Notes: generated by a model from the sequence alone, not told the origin. Counted from the first letter of the stretch, positions 1 through 6,184 are shown. The stretch is DNA of 11,549 nt from JBBSQE01 sp038258095 (GCA_038258095.1 JBBSQE010000095.1:1-11549), one strand, 5' to 3'. Program-made: numbers and translations.

Positions 1-96
1 AAGGCTCTGGCCCTATACCGCGACATCGGCTTCGAGTCGGGGACCCCGGAGCGCTGGGACGGCGCGGCGGACCTCTACTTCACGAAGCGGCTCTGA
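1..96 (+). CDS. C-terminal end of a GNAT-type N-acetyltransferase (partial)
   Basis: Frame 1 is open from the first base and gives 31 residues before TGA at 94-96. The fragment begins KALALYRDIGFE, matching the ALxLYxxxGF stretch near the C-terminus of GNAT acetyltransferases, where the last helix and strand complete the acetyl-CoA fold. The remaining residues (ending LYFTKRL) are the usual short closing strand. The acetyl-CoA binding loop and all substrate-determining parts lie outside the window, so the acceptor cannot be named. The gene converges with the HAD hydrolase at 105-800, with only 8 bp between the stop codons. The family call rests on one short motif. Confidence 0.6.
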   Translation, partial: KALALYRDIGFESGTPERWDGAADLYFTKRL

Positions 97-104
97 GCCG
101 GTAG

Positions 105-800
105 TTACTTCGCGCCGAGCTTCGCGGCGGCTTCGCGGAAGTTCTTGGTCTCGGCGGAGGGCTGCCTGCGGCCCTCGAGCTTGTCGCCGTGGCGGTTCAC
201 CCAGATCACGGGTACCTTCATTTTCAGGAGCGGCTCGACGTCGTTCGTGTAGTTGCAGCCGATGTGGACCCAGCCCTTCTTCTGCCCGAGGCGCCGGGCG
301 CACTCCTTGAAGTGGGTCGGGTCCGGTTTGTAGCTGCGGACCTGCTGCGCGGTGACCACCAGGTCGAGCTCCGTCCGCAGGTGGCGGCGGGAGATGCCGA
401 GGAGCTTGTCATCGATGTTGGAGATGATCCCGACGTCGTACCTCTTGCCGAGCCGGTCCATGGCCGCGTTCGACTCCCGGAAGGGCAGCCAGTAGGCGAC
501 GCTGTTGGGCAGGAACTGCGCACGCGAGGGCTCGATCTCCCACCCGAGCTCTCCCGCGACCTTGACGATCGCCCGTCGCAGGACCTCCGCGTAGAGCTCG
601 TAGGAGCCGGCCATGATCTCGGCCTGCACCTCGAAGAAGCGGGCGAGGAAGGCACTGTCGTCGAAGCTGAACCCGTCCTTCTTCGCCTCCTTGCCGACGG
701 CGTCGACGATGCCCTTCTCCCAGTCGATCAGAGTGCCGTAGCAATCAGTCGTGACGAAAGTGATGTTCTTGAGTGCTGGGAGCGGCATGCGGAGCGGCAT
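105..800 (-). CDS. HAD hydrolase, haloacid dehalogenase type II-like
   Basis: This is a predicted soluble HAD-superfamily hydrolase of 231 residues, close to the usual length of type II haloacid dehalogenases. Motif I is TTDCYGTLID, the D-x-Y-G-T signature of that branch, with nucleophile Asp19. Motif II Ser127 lies in IISN, motif III Lys158 in RSYKPD, and the acidic motif IV residue is Asp187 in HIGCNYTND. The first Asp of a phosphatase-type GDxxxD motif is absent, as in dehalogenase-like members, so a carbon-halogen or unknown small substrate is likelier than a phosphate ester. A helical cap fits residues 30-110. Starts are possible at 800 (ATG) or 788 (second ATG); neither has a Shine-Dalgarno sequence, and a CATAAT box at 804-799 could serve the 788 start. 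ORF extension to 968 adds unlikely Arg/Pro-rich sequence. Real substrate unknown. Confidence 0.85.
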   Translation of the reverse strand: MPLRMPLPALKNITFVTTDCYGTLIDWEKGIVDAVGKEAKKDGFSFDDSAFLARFFEVQAEIMAGSYELYAEVLRRAIVKVAGELGWEIEPSRAQFLPNSVAYWLPFRESNAAMDRLGKRYDVGIISNIDDKLLGISRRHLRTELDLVVTAQQVRSYKPDPTHFKECARRLGQKKGWVHIGCNYTNDVEPLLKMKVPVIWVNRHGDKLEGRRQPSAETKNFREAAAKLGAK

Positions 801-801
801 T

Positions 802-1144
802 ATGGCCGATGTGCCACGAGGGCAGCTTTGCGGCCTCCGCGGGCGGCCCCACTGGCCTCCAAGAGGCGGTTGTCGCACAAATCGTGCTAGGCGCCCGGTT
901 CGCGGTCGTGGTGCAGGGAGACGAGTTTCTCGGTCTGAGCGCGATGTTGGTAGCTCCCACCTCCACAAGTGCTCTCCCTGGCACCTTCCGGCCGTCGATC
1001 ACGGTGGATGGGCACGAAACGCGCGTCTTGGTGGAGCAGACGACGGTCGTCGACCCGGAGCGGCTCGGCCGATCTGCTGGTCGCCTCGAGGCCGGCGAGC
1101 TGCGCGCGGTCGACGAAGCGCTGGCTCTCGTCCTCGGCCTGTGA
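802..1144 (+). pseudogene. mazF-like (PemK family) toxin, apparently frameshifted
   Basis: The frame ending with TGA at 1142-1144 has a clear MazF/PemK body: RFAVVVQGDEF, then VAPTSTSA, FRPSITVDG, RVLVEQTTVVDPERLG and a C-terminal VDEALALVLGL. This order and spacing are typical of actinobacterial MazF endoribonucleases. The expected N-terminus (RGxI/L-aromatic, then a GHEQ-like loop) is not in this frame. It appears one frame away as MADVPRGQL from ATG at 802, and the two readings must join somewhere around 835-860. I read this as a one-base-type frameshift that disables the toxin. The alternative is an intact 112-residue protein from ATG 809 with an unusual N-terminus. No antitoxin gene lies next to it, since the upstream space is the divergent HAD gene, so it is probably a relic of a TA pair. 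Confidence 0.6.
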
Positions 1145-1155
1145 GGGCATCTCAC
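1141..1155 (+). terminator. small hairpin at the mazF remnant stop
   Basis: GTGAG-GGCAT-CTCAC is a perfect 5-bp stem overlapping the stop codon of the mazF-like frame. An alternative GAGGGC/GCCCTC pairing (1143-1148 with 1162-1167) is also possible. There is no T-run, so an intrinsic terminator is only a weak suggestion. Confidence 0.2.
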
Positions 1156-1186
1156 GGGCCGGCCCTCAGCGCGGCCACGGTGTAGG

Positions 1187-1192
1187 TAGGCT
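1187..1192 (+). promoter_or_regulatory. possible -10 box of the sucCD operon
   Basis: TAGGCT fits the actinobacterial TANNNT -10 consensus and would start transcription near 1199, leaving a short leader before the sucC ATG at 1222. I see no convincing -35 hexamer at 17 bp upstream. The leader contains a purine-rich GAGAGAGAA just before the ATG, which is only a loose ribosome binding site. Confidence 0.3.
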
Positions 1193-1221
1193 CCGCGGCG
1201 CCCTTCAGGGCCGAGAGAGAA

Positions 1222-2463
1222 ATGGACCTACTCGAATACCAGGGAAAGCAGCTCTTCGCCAAGCACGGCGTGTCCGTGCCGAGCGGCGAGATGGCCGCGA
1301 CGGTCGACGACGCGGTGGCCGCCGCCGAGAGGATCGGCTACCCGTGTGCGATCAAGGCCCAGGTCCTGATCGGCGGGCGCGGCAAGGCCGGGGGGATCAA
1401 GATCGCGAACGATGCCGGCGAGGCGCGTGAGTACGCCGACGCGATCATCGGGATGGACATCACCGGTCCCCACGGGGAGGGGCCCTTCCGCGTCGATCAG
1501 GTCTGGGTCGAGGGGGGCTCGGACATCGCCTCCGAGTACTACGCCTCGGTCATCCTCGACCGCTCCGAGAAGAAGCTGCTGGCGATGGTCTCGGCGAAGG
1601 GCGGCGTGGACATCGAAGCCGTCGCCGCCGAGGACCCCGACGCGCTCGTCAAGCGCCACATCGACCCGACGGCGCCCTTCGACGCGGCCGCCGCGCGCCC
1701 GATCATCGACGACGCGGGGCTCGATGAGGACATTCGCGACCAGGCCGCCGAGGTCCTCTCGAAGCTGGCCGATACGGCCGCGAACGAGGACGCGACCCTG
1801 ATCGAGGTCAACCCGCTGATCGTCACCTCGGACCGCGAGGTCGTCGCGCTCGACTCCAAGGTCACGATCGACGACAACTCGCTCTACCGTCACGTGGATC
1901 TGGCCGAGATCGCCGACACCCCCTCGGATGATCCGCAGGAGGCGATGGCCAAGGAGAAGGGCCTGATCTACGTCAAGCTTCCGGGGAACATCGGGATCCT
2001 CGGGAACGGCGCCGGGCTCTGCATGTCGACGCTCGACGTCGTCGCCCAGGCCGGCGGGGCCCCCGCGAACTTCCTCGACGCCGGGGGCGGATCGAAGGCG
2101 GACTCCATCGTCGACGCCCTGACCGTCATCACGTCGGATGACAAGGTCACCGCGATCCTCTTCAACATCTTCGGCGGCATCACCCGCTGCGACGAGATCG
2201 CCAAGGGCATCGTCGAGGCGACCCAGCGGATGAGCATCGAGATGCCGATAGTCGTCCGCCTCGACGGGACCAACCAGGCCGAGGGCCTGCAGATCCTCTC
2301 CGACGCGAATCTCTCGAACCTGCACCAGGAGACGACGATGCTGGACGCCGCGGCGCGCGTCGTCGAGCTGGCCGGAGACGGCCCGCCCGCGGAAGGCGAG
2401 CAATCGCCCGCCCACCGGTCGCCCTCGGCTTCCTCAGCGAGTGAGCGAGGCTCCCGGTCATGA
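1222..2463 (+). CDS. sucC: Succinyl-CoA synthetase (ADP/GDP-forming) beta subunit
   Basis: The beta subunit of succinyl-CoA ligase interconverts succinyl-CoA + NDP + Pi with succinate + CoA + NTP in the TCA cycle, working with the SucD alpha subunit in the cytoplasm. The start MDLLEYQGKQLF is the family's standard N-terminus. An ATP-grasp domain occupies about residues 1-230, with nucleotide-binding Lys45 in KAQVLIGGRGKAGG and Mg2+ ligands in LIEVNPL (Glu195, Asn197). The ligase domain follows, with GNGAGLCMSTLD (about 255-266) and FGGITRCDEIAKG (about 317-329) near the active site. The family normally ends around 380-390 residues. Here the frame runs to 413 with a Ser/Arg/Pro-rich tail after VVELAGDG that resembles translated spacer. 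The stop is 40 bp before the preferred sucD start, consistent with one operon. Nucleotide preference cannot be read from sequence alone. Confidence 0.97.
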   Translation: MDLLEYQGKQLFAKHGVSVPSGEMAATVDDAVAAAERIGYPCAIKAQVLIGGRGKAGGIKIANDAGEAREYADAIIGMDITGPHGEGPFRVDQVWVEGGSDIASEYYASVILDRSEKKLLAMVSAKGGVDIEAVAAEDPDALVKRHIDPTAPFDAAAARPIIDDAGLDEDIRDQAAEVLSKLADTAANEDATLIEVNPLIVTSDREVVALDSKVTIDDNSLYRHVDLAEIADTPSDDPQEAMAKEKGLIYVKLPGNIGILGNGAGLCMSTLDVVAQAGGAPANFLDAGGGSKADSIVDALTVITSDDKVTAILFNIFGGITRCDEIAKGIVEATQRMSIEMPIVVRLDGTNQAEGLQILSDANLSNLHQETTMLDAAARVVELAGDGPPAEGEQSPAHRSPSASSASERGSRS

Positions 2464-2503
2464 TCAGCGCGAGCGAGCGAGAGCAGAGCAGGCGGGCCGA
2501 GAT

Positions 2504-3379
2504 TTGAGCATCATCGTCGACGACGATACGAAGCTCGTCGTCAGCGGCCTGACCGGGCGCGAGGGCTCGTTCCACGGGTTGCGCAACCGTTCCTACGGCA
2601 CCGACCTCGTCGCCGGCGTGACCCCGAAGAAGGGCGGCCAGGACGTCGAGGGCGTCCCGATCTTCGACACGATCGCCGAGGCGGTCTCCGAGCGCGGCGC
2701 CAACACCTCGATGATCTTCGTCCCGGCCAGGTTCGCCGCCGCGGCGATCAACGAGGCGATCGACTCCGGCGTCGAGACCGTCATCGCGATCACCGAGGGC
2801 ATCCCGGTGCTCGACATGCTCCCGACCTACTGGAAGGCCAAGGAGGCGGGCGTCCGGCTGATCGGACCCAACTGCCCTGGGGTCCTCTCGCCCGGCAAGG
2901 CGAACGTCGGGATCATTCCCGCCCAGTTCTTCGACCCCGGCCGGATCGGCGTCGTCTCCAAGTCGGGCACGCTGACCTACCAGATCGGCAACGAGCTGAA
3001 GCAGGCGGGAGAGGGCAACTCCTCGATCGTCGGCATCGGCGGCGATCCGATCGTCGGCTCGGACTTCATCGACATCCTCACCCTCTACGAGGCCGATGAC
3101 GCGACGGACCTGATCGTCATGGTCGGCGAGATCGGCGGCGACGCCGAGGAGCGCGCCGCCGACTTCATCGCCGAGAACATCTCCAAGCCCGTCGTCGCCT
3201 ACATCGCCGGCTTCACGGCGCCGCCCGGCAAGCAGATGGGCCACGCCGGAGCGATCATCTCCGGCTCCTCCGGCACCGCGGCGGCTAAGAAGGAAGCGCT
3301 CGAGGCCAAGGGTGTGCGGGTGGGCGAGAGCCCCTCCGAGGCCGCCGCAATCGCGGTCGAGACGCTGCGCAGCGCCTAG
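2504..3379 (+). CDS. sucD: Succinyl-CoA synthetase alpha subunit
   Basis: The alpha subunit binds CoA in an N-terminal Rossmann domain and carries the phosphohistidine intermediate. The TTG start at 2504 gives MSIIVDDDTKLVVSGLTG, which coincides with the normal SucD N-terminus and yields 291 residues (E. coli 289). A GTG at 2441 would add 21 charged residues (sequence like SEAPGHDQRERARAEQ) and overlap sucC, so I reject it. Landmarks are the CoA-binding GLTGREG loop (about 15-21), IGPNCPG (about 122-128), the SKSGTLTY motif, and catalytic His247 in MGHAGAIISG, matching E. coli His246. The ribosome binding site before TTG is poor (GGGCCGAGA), suggesting coupling to sucC translation. A weak CGGGC/GCCCG hairpin (3380-3399) directly follows the stop. 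Confidence 0.96.
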   Translation: MSIIVDDDTKLVVSGLTGREGSFHGLRNRSYGTDLVAGVTPKKGGQDVEGVPIFDTIAEAVSERGANTSMIFVPARFAAAAINEAIDSGVETVIAITEGIPVLDMLPTYWKAKEAGVRLIGPNCPGVLSPGKANVGIIPAQFFDPGRIGVVSKSGTLTYQIGNELKQAGEGNSSIVGIGGDPIVGSDFIDILTLYEADDATDLIVMVGEIGGDAEERAADFIAENISKPVVAYIAGFTAPPGKQMGHAGAIISGSSGTAAAKKEALEAKGVRVGESPSEAAAIAVETLRSA

Positions 3380-3399
3380 CGGGCCTCTCGACGAGCCCG
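3380..3399 (+). terminator. possible hairpin terminator after sucD
   Basis: CGGGC at 3380-3384 can pair with GCCCG at 3395-3399 immediately after the sucD TAG. CTC/GAG inside could extend an alternative fold. It has no T-tract. The position supports a termination role more than the sequence does. Confidence 0.25.
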
Positions 3400-3621
3400 G
3401 CGCCAACGGCCCCGGGTCGCGCCCAGAGTCTGCGTTGACGGGGCCGGCTCCTGCTCGGGGCGGCGCGGACGGGCGGTCAGGCAGTTCCTCGAGCGCTGGC
3501 GTGTCCTGCTGGACACGCGGGGTCGCCTACCGAGATGGGTCCTAAGGCCGCTGGAGCGCGGCCAGCTCGACCGGCTCTCCCTGGACCTCGGACACTGCCG
3601 GATGACGATAACGCCGATACC
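3400..3621. other. Non-coding spacer between sucD and the aminotransferase
   Basis: No gene is supported here. The strand-plus frames that are open either lack a start or have composition expected from GC-rich DNA. The one clear structure is the 8-bp perfect stem at 3499-3518, listed separately. The right end carries the promoter-like TATACT for the next gene. Confidence 0.5.
3499..3518. repeat. perfect 8-bp stem with TGCT loop
   Basis: GCGTGTCC (3499-3506) and GGACACGC (3511-3518) are exact reverse complements around the tetraloop TGCT. It lies 120 bp after sucD and 119 bp before the aminotransferase ATG. It could be an RNA hairpin or a protein-binding palindrome. No T-run follows, so it is not a typical intrinsic terminator. 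Confidence 0.5.
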
Positions 3622-3627
3622 TATACT
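3622..3627 (+). promoter_or_regulatory. -10 box for a near-leaderless aminotransferase mRNA
   Basis: TATACT is one base from the TATAAT consensus and one of very few AT-rich hexamers nearby. The ATG at 3637 begins 10 bp after its last base, so transcription would start about 2-3 nt before the start codon. No Shine-Dalgarno sequence precedes the ATG. No clear -35 is visible. Confidence 0.5.
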
Positions 3628-3636
3628 CGGCCACGC

Positions 3637-4740
3637 ATGGCCGAAGAAACGATCAGCTTCGCTCGCGGCGCCCCCAGCGCCGATCTGCTCCCCGCGGAGG
3701 CGGTTAGGAAGGCCGCCGCCGGCGCCCTGGAGGGCGACTGGCAGAAGGCGCTCTCATACGGGACCGGCCGGGGCCACCCGGGCCTCTGCGAGTGGGTCGC
3801 GACCGAGCTGCACGGGATCGAACCCGAGCGGGTGATGATCGCGAACGGCTCGATGGAGGCGGCAAGCCTGCTCTTCCGCCACCTGCTCTCCCCCGGGGAT
3901 CGGGTGATCGTCGAGCAGCCGACCTACGACCGCACGCTGCTGCTCCTGAACCAGGCCGGTGTCGAGCTCGTCCCCGTGCCGGTCGAGGCCGACGGCGTCG
4001 ACCTCGACGCCTTCGAGGCCGCCCTGGCCGACGGCCCCGTGAAGCTCGCCCACATCATTCCCAACTACCATAACCCCGCCGGGTGCACGCTCTCAGCGCC
4101 GAAGCGAGAGCGCCTCGTCGAGCTGGCCGCCGAGCACGGCTTCCGGCTCTTCGAGGACGATCCCTACCGGCTGATCGCCTTCGAGCCGTCAGAGTTCCCG
4201 ACGATGCTCTCGCTGGACACCGCGGACCGCGTCATCCACGCGTCCTCGTTCTCGAAGACGGTGAGCCCGGGCGTCCGCGTCGGCTACCTCGCCGGCCCCG
4301 CCGAGCCGATCGCCGAGATCTCCACGCGCGGCAGCCAGAACTACATCTCACCGAACATGCTGGCCGAGTCGATCGTCCTCGAGATGTGCCGCTCCGGGAT
4401 CCTGGAGTCGAACGTGAAGTTCGTCAACGGGGCCCTGCAGGCGCGCCGCGACGCGCTCGTCGAGGCTCTCGAGAGCCAGATCCCGGAAGCGAAGTTCGTC
4501 GTCCCCGGCGGCGGCTATTTCCTCTGGCTCGACCTTCCGGGCGATGTCGACACCGTCGCCCTCCTGGCCGCAGCCAAGGAGGAGGGTGTGACCTTCGTCG
4601 CCGGCCCCGACTTCATGACCGACGGCGGCGAGTCCAGCCTGCGGCTGTCGTTTGCGGGCGTGCCGCCCGAGAGGATCCCCGAGGGCGTCGGGCGAATCGC
4701 CCGCGCTCTCGAAGCCCTGCGCGCCGGCGCCCCCGCGTAG
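3637..4740 (+). CDS. PLP-dependent class I/II aminotransferase (2-aminoadipate/aromatic aminotransferase-like)
   Basis: This 367-residue protein has the fold-type I aminotransferase signature set. An N-terminal SFARGAPSADLLP strand contacts substrate, LSYGTGRGHPGLCEW precedes the PLP phosphate-binding region, and NGSMEA forms the first cofactor loop. Asn146 in NYHNPAG contacts the cofactor O3', Asp174 in FEDDPY pairs with the pyridine nitrogen, the Schiff-base Lys207 sits in SSFSKTVSPGVRVGY, and Arg336 in SSLRLSF binds the substrate carboxylate. The PNYHNPAG variant and overall layout resemble the LysN/MocR-type catalytic domain (2-aminoadipate or broad amino-acid transaminases). There is no HTH domain, so it is an enzyme rather than a regulator. 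Start ATG 3637 is preferred because the in-frame extension to 3535 is Pro/Arg-rich and the TATACT box sits inside it. Exact amino donor unknown. Confidence 0.92.
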   Translation: MAEETISFARGAPSADLLPAEAVRKAAAGALEGDWQKALSYGTGRGHPGLCEWVATELHGIEPERVMIANGSMEAASLLFRHLLSPGDRVIVEQPTYDRTLLLLNQAGVELVPVPVEADGVDLDAFEAALADGPVKLAHIIPNYHNPAGCTLSAPKRERLVELAAEHGFRLFEDDPYRLIAFEPSEFPTMLSLDTADRVIHASSFSKTVSPGVRVGYLAGPAEPIAEISTRGSQNYISPNMLAESIVLEMCRSGILESNVKFVNGALQARRDALVEALESQIPEAKFVVPGGGYFLWLDLPGDVDTVALLAAAKEEGVTFVAGPDFMTDGGESSLRLSFAGVPPERIPEGVGRIARALEALRAGAPA

Positions 4741-4742
4741 GT

Positions 4743-4763
4743 CGGGCCGGCGGGAGCGGCCCG
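4743..4763 (+). terminator. GC-rich hairpin after the aminotransferase
   Basis: CGGGCCG (4743-4749) pairs perfectly with CGGCCCG (4757-4763) around the 7-nt loop GCGGGAG, starting 3 nt after the stop TAG. It sits between convergent genes (the minus-strand operon ends at 4805), so it may work in both directions. It has no U-tract, as is common in high-GC actinobacteria. Confidence 0.45.
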
Positions 4764-4804
4764 GCGTCCCCCGTCTGGTCCCGGCGTCCGCCCTGGCTCC
4801 GGCG

Positions 4805-5038
4805 CTACGGGAAGCGGCGTGCCGCCCGGCGGACCTGGTGCGTCAGCTGATCGCGCGGAGGCAGATGCTGCCAGGACAGGCAGTCTGCGCATTTGCGCCC
4901 CAGCTTCTGAGTCCTCGGGTTCTCGCGGGGCCCGTCGAGCACCGAGCCGCAGCGCCGGCACAGCGCCACCGGGCTCCTCACGGCTCCCTCGCCCGGGAAG
5001 AGCCGGTCATCGGGGCGCGTCCGGAGCAGCTGCATCAT
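4805..5038 (-). CDS. Small four-cysteine zinc-ribbon-like protein (hypothetical)
   Basis: The product is 77 residues. Two CxxC knuckles, Cys27-x2-Cys30 (CRRCG) and Cys50-x2-Cys53 (CADC), are 19 residues apart, the spacing of a zinc ribbon. The N-terminus is Arg-rich and so is the C-terminal tail (VRRAARRF), suggesting nucleic-acid or protein contacts. The start is well supported: ATG at 5038 has GGAGG five bases upstream (GGAGGGGCATG), and the ATG overlaps the upstream TGA as ATGA, the classic coupling arrangement. It is the second gene of a two-gene minus-strand operon, convergent with the aminotransferase. I do not recognise the family and propose no reaction. A chance ORF is possible, but the ribosome binding site, overlap and cysteine spacing argue against it. 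Confidence 0.6.
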   Translation of the reverse strand: MMQLLRTRPDDRLFPGEGAVRSPVALCRRCGSVLDGPRENPRTQKLGRKCADCLSWQHLPPRDQLTHQVRRAARRFP

Positions 5039-5244
5039 GCCCCTCCGGAGATCTGGCGGAGCCGCCGGTAGAGGGCGAGGTCCGGGTAGCGGATCGAGCC
5101 AGGCAGTCGGCGCTGCTCGCGCTCGTGCTCGCGTACCGCTGCCGCCAGAAGCAGCAGGCGGCGCTCCGCCAGCTGCCGCTCGCGGACATCCAGTGGCAGG
5201 TCGTCGGTTGATCTCTCGATCGGAACTCGGGTGGTGGTGATCAT
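5035..5244 (-). CDS. Small helical protein, first gene of the zinc-ribbon operon (hypothetical)
   Basis: This encodes 69 residues from ATG 5244, preceded by GGAG and a 6-base spacer (GGAGAATTTCATG). A TTG at 5256 would remove that site, so I prefer the ATG. Residues 20-47 (ERQLAERRLLLLAAAV and following HEREQRR) look like one amphipathic, strongly charged helix, perhaps a coiled coil. The tail YPDLALYRRLRQISGG could form a second short helix. There is no signal peptide, membrane segment or cysteine. The stop TGA overlaps the ATG of the zinc-ribbon gene by four bases, so the two are likely co-translated and may interact. Family not recognised. It lies 162 bp downstream of the metalloregulator on the same strand, but I see no evidence that they share a transcript. 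Confidence 0.55.
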   Translation of the reverse strand: MITTTRVPIERSTDDLPLDVRERQLAERRLLLLAAAVREHEREQRRLPGSIRYPDLALYRRLRQISGGA

Positions 5245-5406
5245 GAAATTCTCCAATCTCCCGGACCCCCGACCCAGGGACCCGGAATCGCCGATGGTGA
5301 GGTCCCGTTATCCCACCGCGGTCTTTGGCGGGAGTAAAGAGTCCGTAACGGGGAGATGAAAGGTCGGCGTGCGGCGACGGGGGCCGGCCCGCGGGGGCGC
5401 GCGTTC

Positions 5407-6120
5407 CTAGCGTCCGTAGCGGTCTGCGGAGAGGACGAGCGCCTCCGGGAGAGGAGCCCGCGGTGCCGGCGCCGGATCGGCCCGCACCGAAACGGTCTCG
5501 GCGACACTTCGGGATACCTCGTGGTCACCGTCCGCCGAGGCGATCACCACGGAGTCGGTGCCGGAGGACTTCAGCTTGCCGCGCAGGCCGGGGCGAAGGC
5601 CGGCGTCCATCAGGTAGTGCAGAAGTTCTTCGGCCTCGTTTTCGAAGCGCAGGACGAGGACATCGGCGCCCTCCTCCACATCAGCCAGCAGAGCCCCCTC
5701 CTCGCGGACGCCCTCGACGATCGGGTGTCCGTGCGGGCAGGTCTTTGCGTCGCCGATCGCAGCCAGCATCCGTTCCTCGAGGACGGGGGACATCGCATGC
5801 TCCAGACGCTCCGCCTCCTCGTGGACCTCGTCCCAGGGGATGCCGAGAACATCGGTCAGGAAGCGCTCGATCATCCGGTGGCGGCGGACGATCTGCTCCG
5901 CGTGCTCGCGCCCGCTCTCGGTGAAGTCGAGCGACTTGTCTCCGGCGCGGGTCACGTATCCGTCTGCCTCGAGGCGGCCGATCATCTCGTGGACCGTCGG
6001 TGGCGACAGCTGCATCGCCCTGGCCAGATTCGCTCCCGTCATCGGCAGCCCGGCCTCCATCAGCCAGTAGATCGACTGCAGGTACTCCTCTTCTGCGACC
6101 GTCGCCTGATCGTGCGACAA
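5407..6120 (-). CDS. DtxR-family metal-dependent repressor, MntR-like ligands
   Basis: This 237-residue protein is a metalloregulator that binds DNA when loaded with Fe2+ or Mn2+. Residues 8-70 form the winged HTH (recognition helix SPPTVHEMIGRLEADGYV). Residues 75-145 form the dimerisation/metal domain, with His81, Glu85, His100 and the EAERLEHAMS helix, then CPHGHPI. Residues 155-210 are a FeoA/SH3-like third domain. At the primary metal site the positions equivalent to DtxR Met10 and Cys102 are Glu12 and Glu104, resembling B. subtilis MntR (Asp8, Glu99) more than iron sensors, so Mn2+ sensing is inferred. The TTG at 6120 is chosen because AAGGAG lies six bases upstream. The GTG at 6168 has no such site and sits on the likely -10. 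The gene is divergent from the SDR gene. No metal transporter is in view. Confidence 0.9.
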   Translation of the reverse strand: MSHDQATVAEEEYLQSIYWLMEAGLPMTGANLARAMQLSPPTVHEMIGRLEADGYVTRAGDKSLDFTESGREHAEQIVRRHRMIERFLTDVLGIPWDEVHEEAERLEHAMSPVLEERMLAAIGDAKTCPHGHPIVEGVREEGALLADVEEGADVLVLRFENEAEELLHYLMDAGLRPGLRGKLKSSGTDSVVIASADGDHEVSRSVAETVSVRADPAPAPRAPLPEALVLSADRYGR

Positions 6121-6157
6121 GTGCTGCTCCTTCCGGGGCGATCTGGGTTCCACGTCG

Positions 6158-6163
6158 ATACTA
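6158..6163 (-). promoter_or_regulatory. -10 box for the DtxR-family gene
   Basis: On the minus strand this reads TAGTAT, fitting TANNNT. Initiation near 6151 would give a leader of about 30 nt containing the AAGGAG ribosome site (6132-6127). The palindrome at 6169-6184 lies just upstream of it, in the spacer and -35 zone. Confidence 0.45.
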
Positions 6164-6168
6164 GTCAC

Positions 6169-6184
6169 CGCCCCGACCGGGGCG
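6169..6184. promoter_or_regulatory. GC palindrome between divergent genes, candidate operator
   Basis: CGCCCCG-AC-CGGGGCG has perfect 7-bp arms. It lies between the DtxR-family -10 box (6158-6163) and the SDR start (6242). It does not look like the AT-rich DtxR/IdeR box, so the binding protein is unknown. Palindromes of C/G runs arise easily in such DNA, which limits confidence. Confidence 0.4.

Noticed and set aside
105..968. Longer HAD hydrolase starting at 968
   Set aside because: The extra 56 residues are Arg/Pro-rich, overlap the MazF-like body on the other strand, and precede the normal family N-terminus.
1228..2415. Long open frame antisense to sucC (395 codons, minus strand)
   Set aside because: It mirrors the sucC codons in GC-rich DNA; the product is Arg/Asp/Gly-rich with no family motif, while the opposite strand is unmistakably SucC.
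2180..3406. Long open frame antisense to sucD
   Set aside because: Same shadow effect; composition is repetitive Asp/Arg/Val and it spans two genes and their junction.
3480..3601. Start-less open frame reading RQFLERWRVLLDTRGR and onward, with protein-like composition
   Set aside because: No start codon upstream in frame, no recognisable family, and the hairpin at 3499-3518 lies inside it. It could be a decayed gene end, but nothing confirms this.
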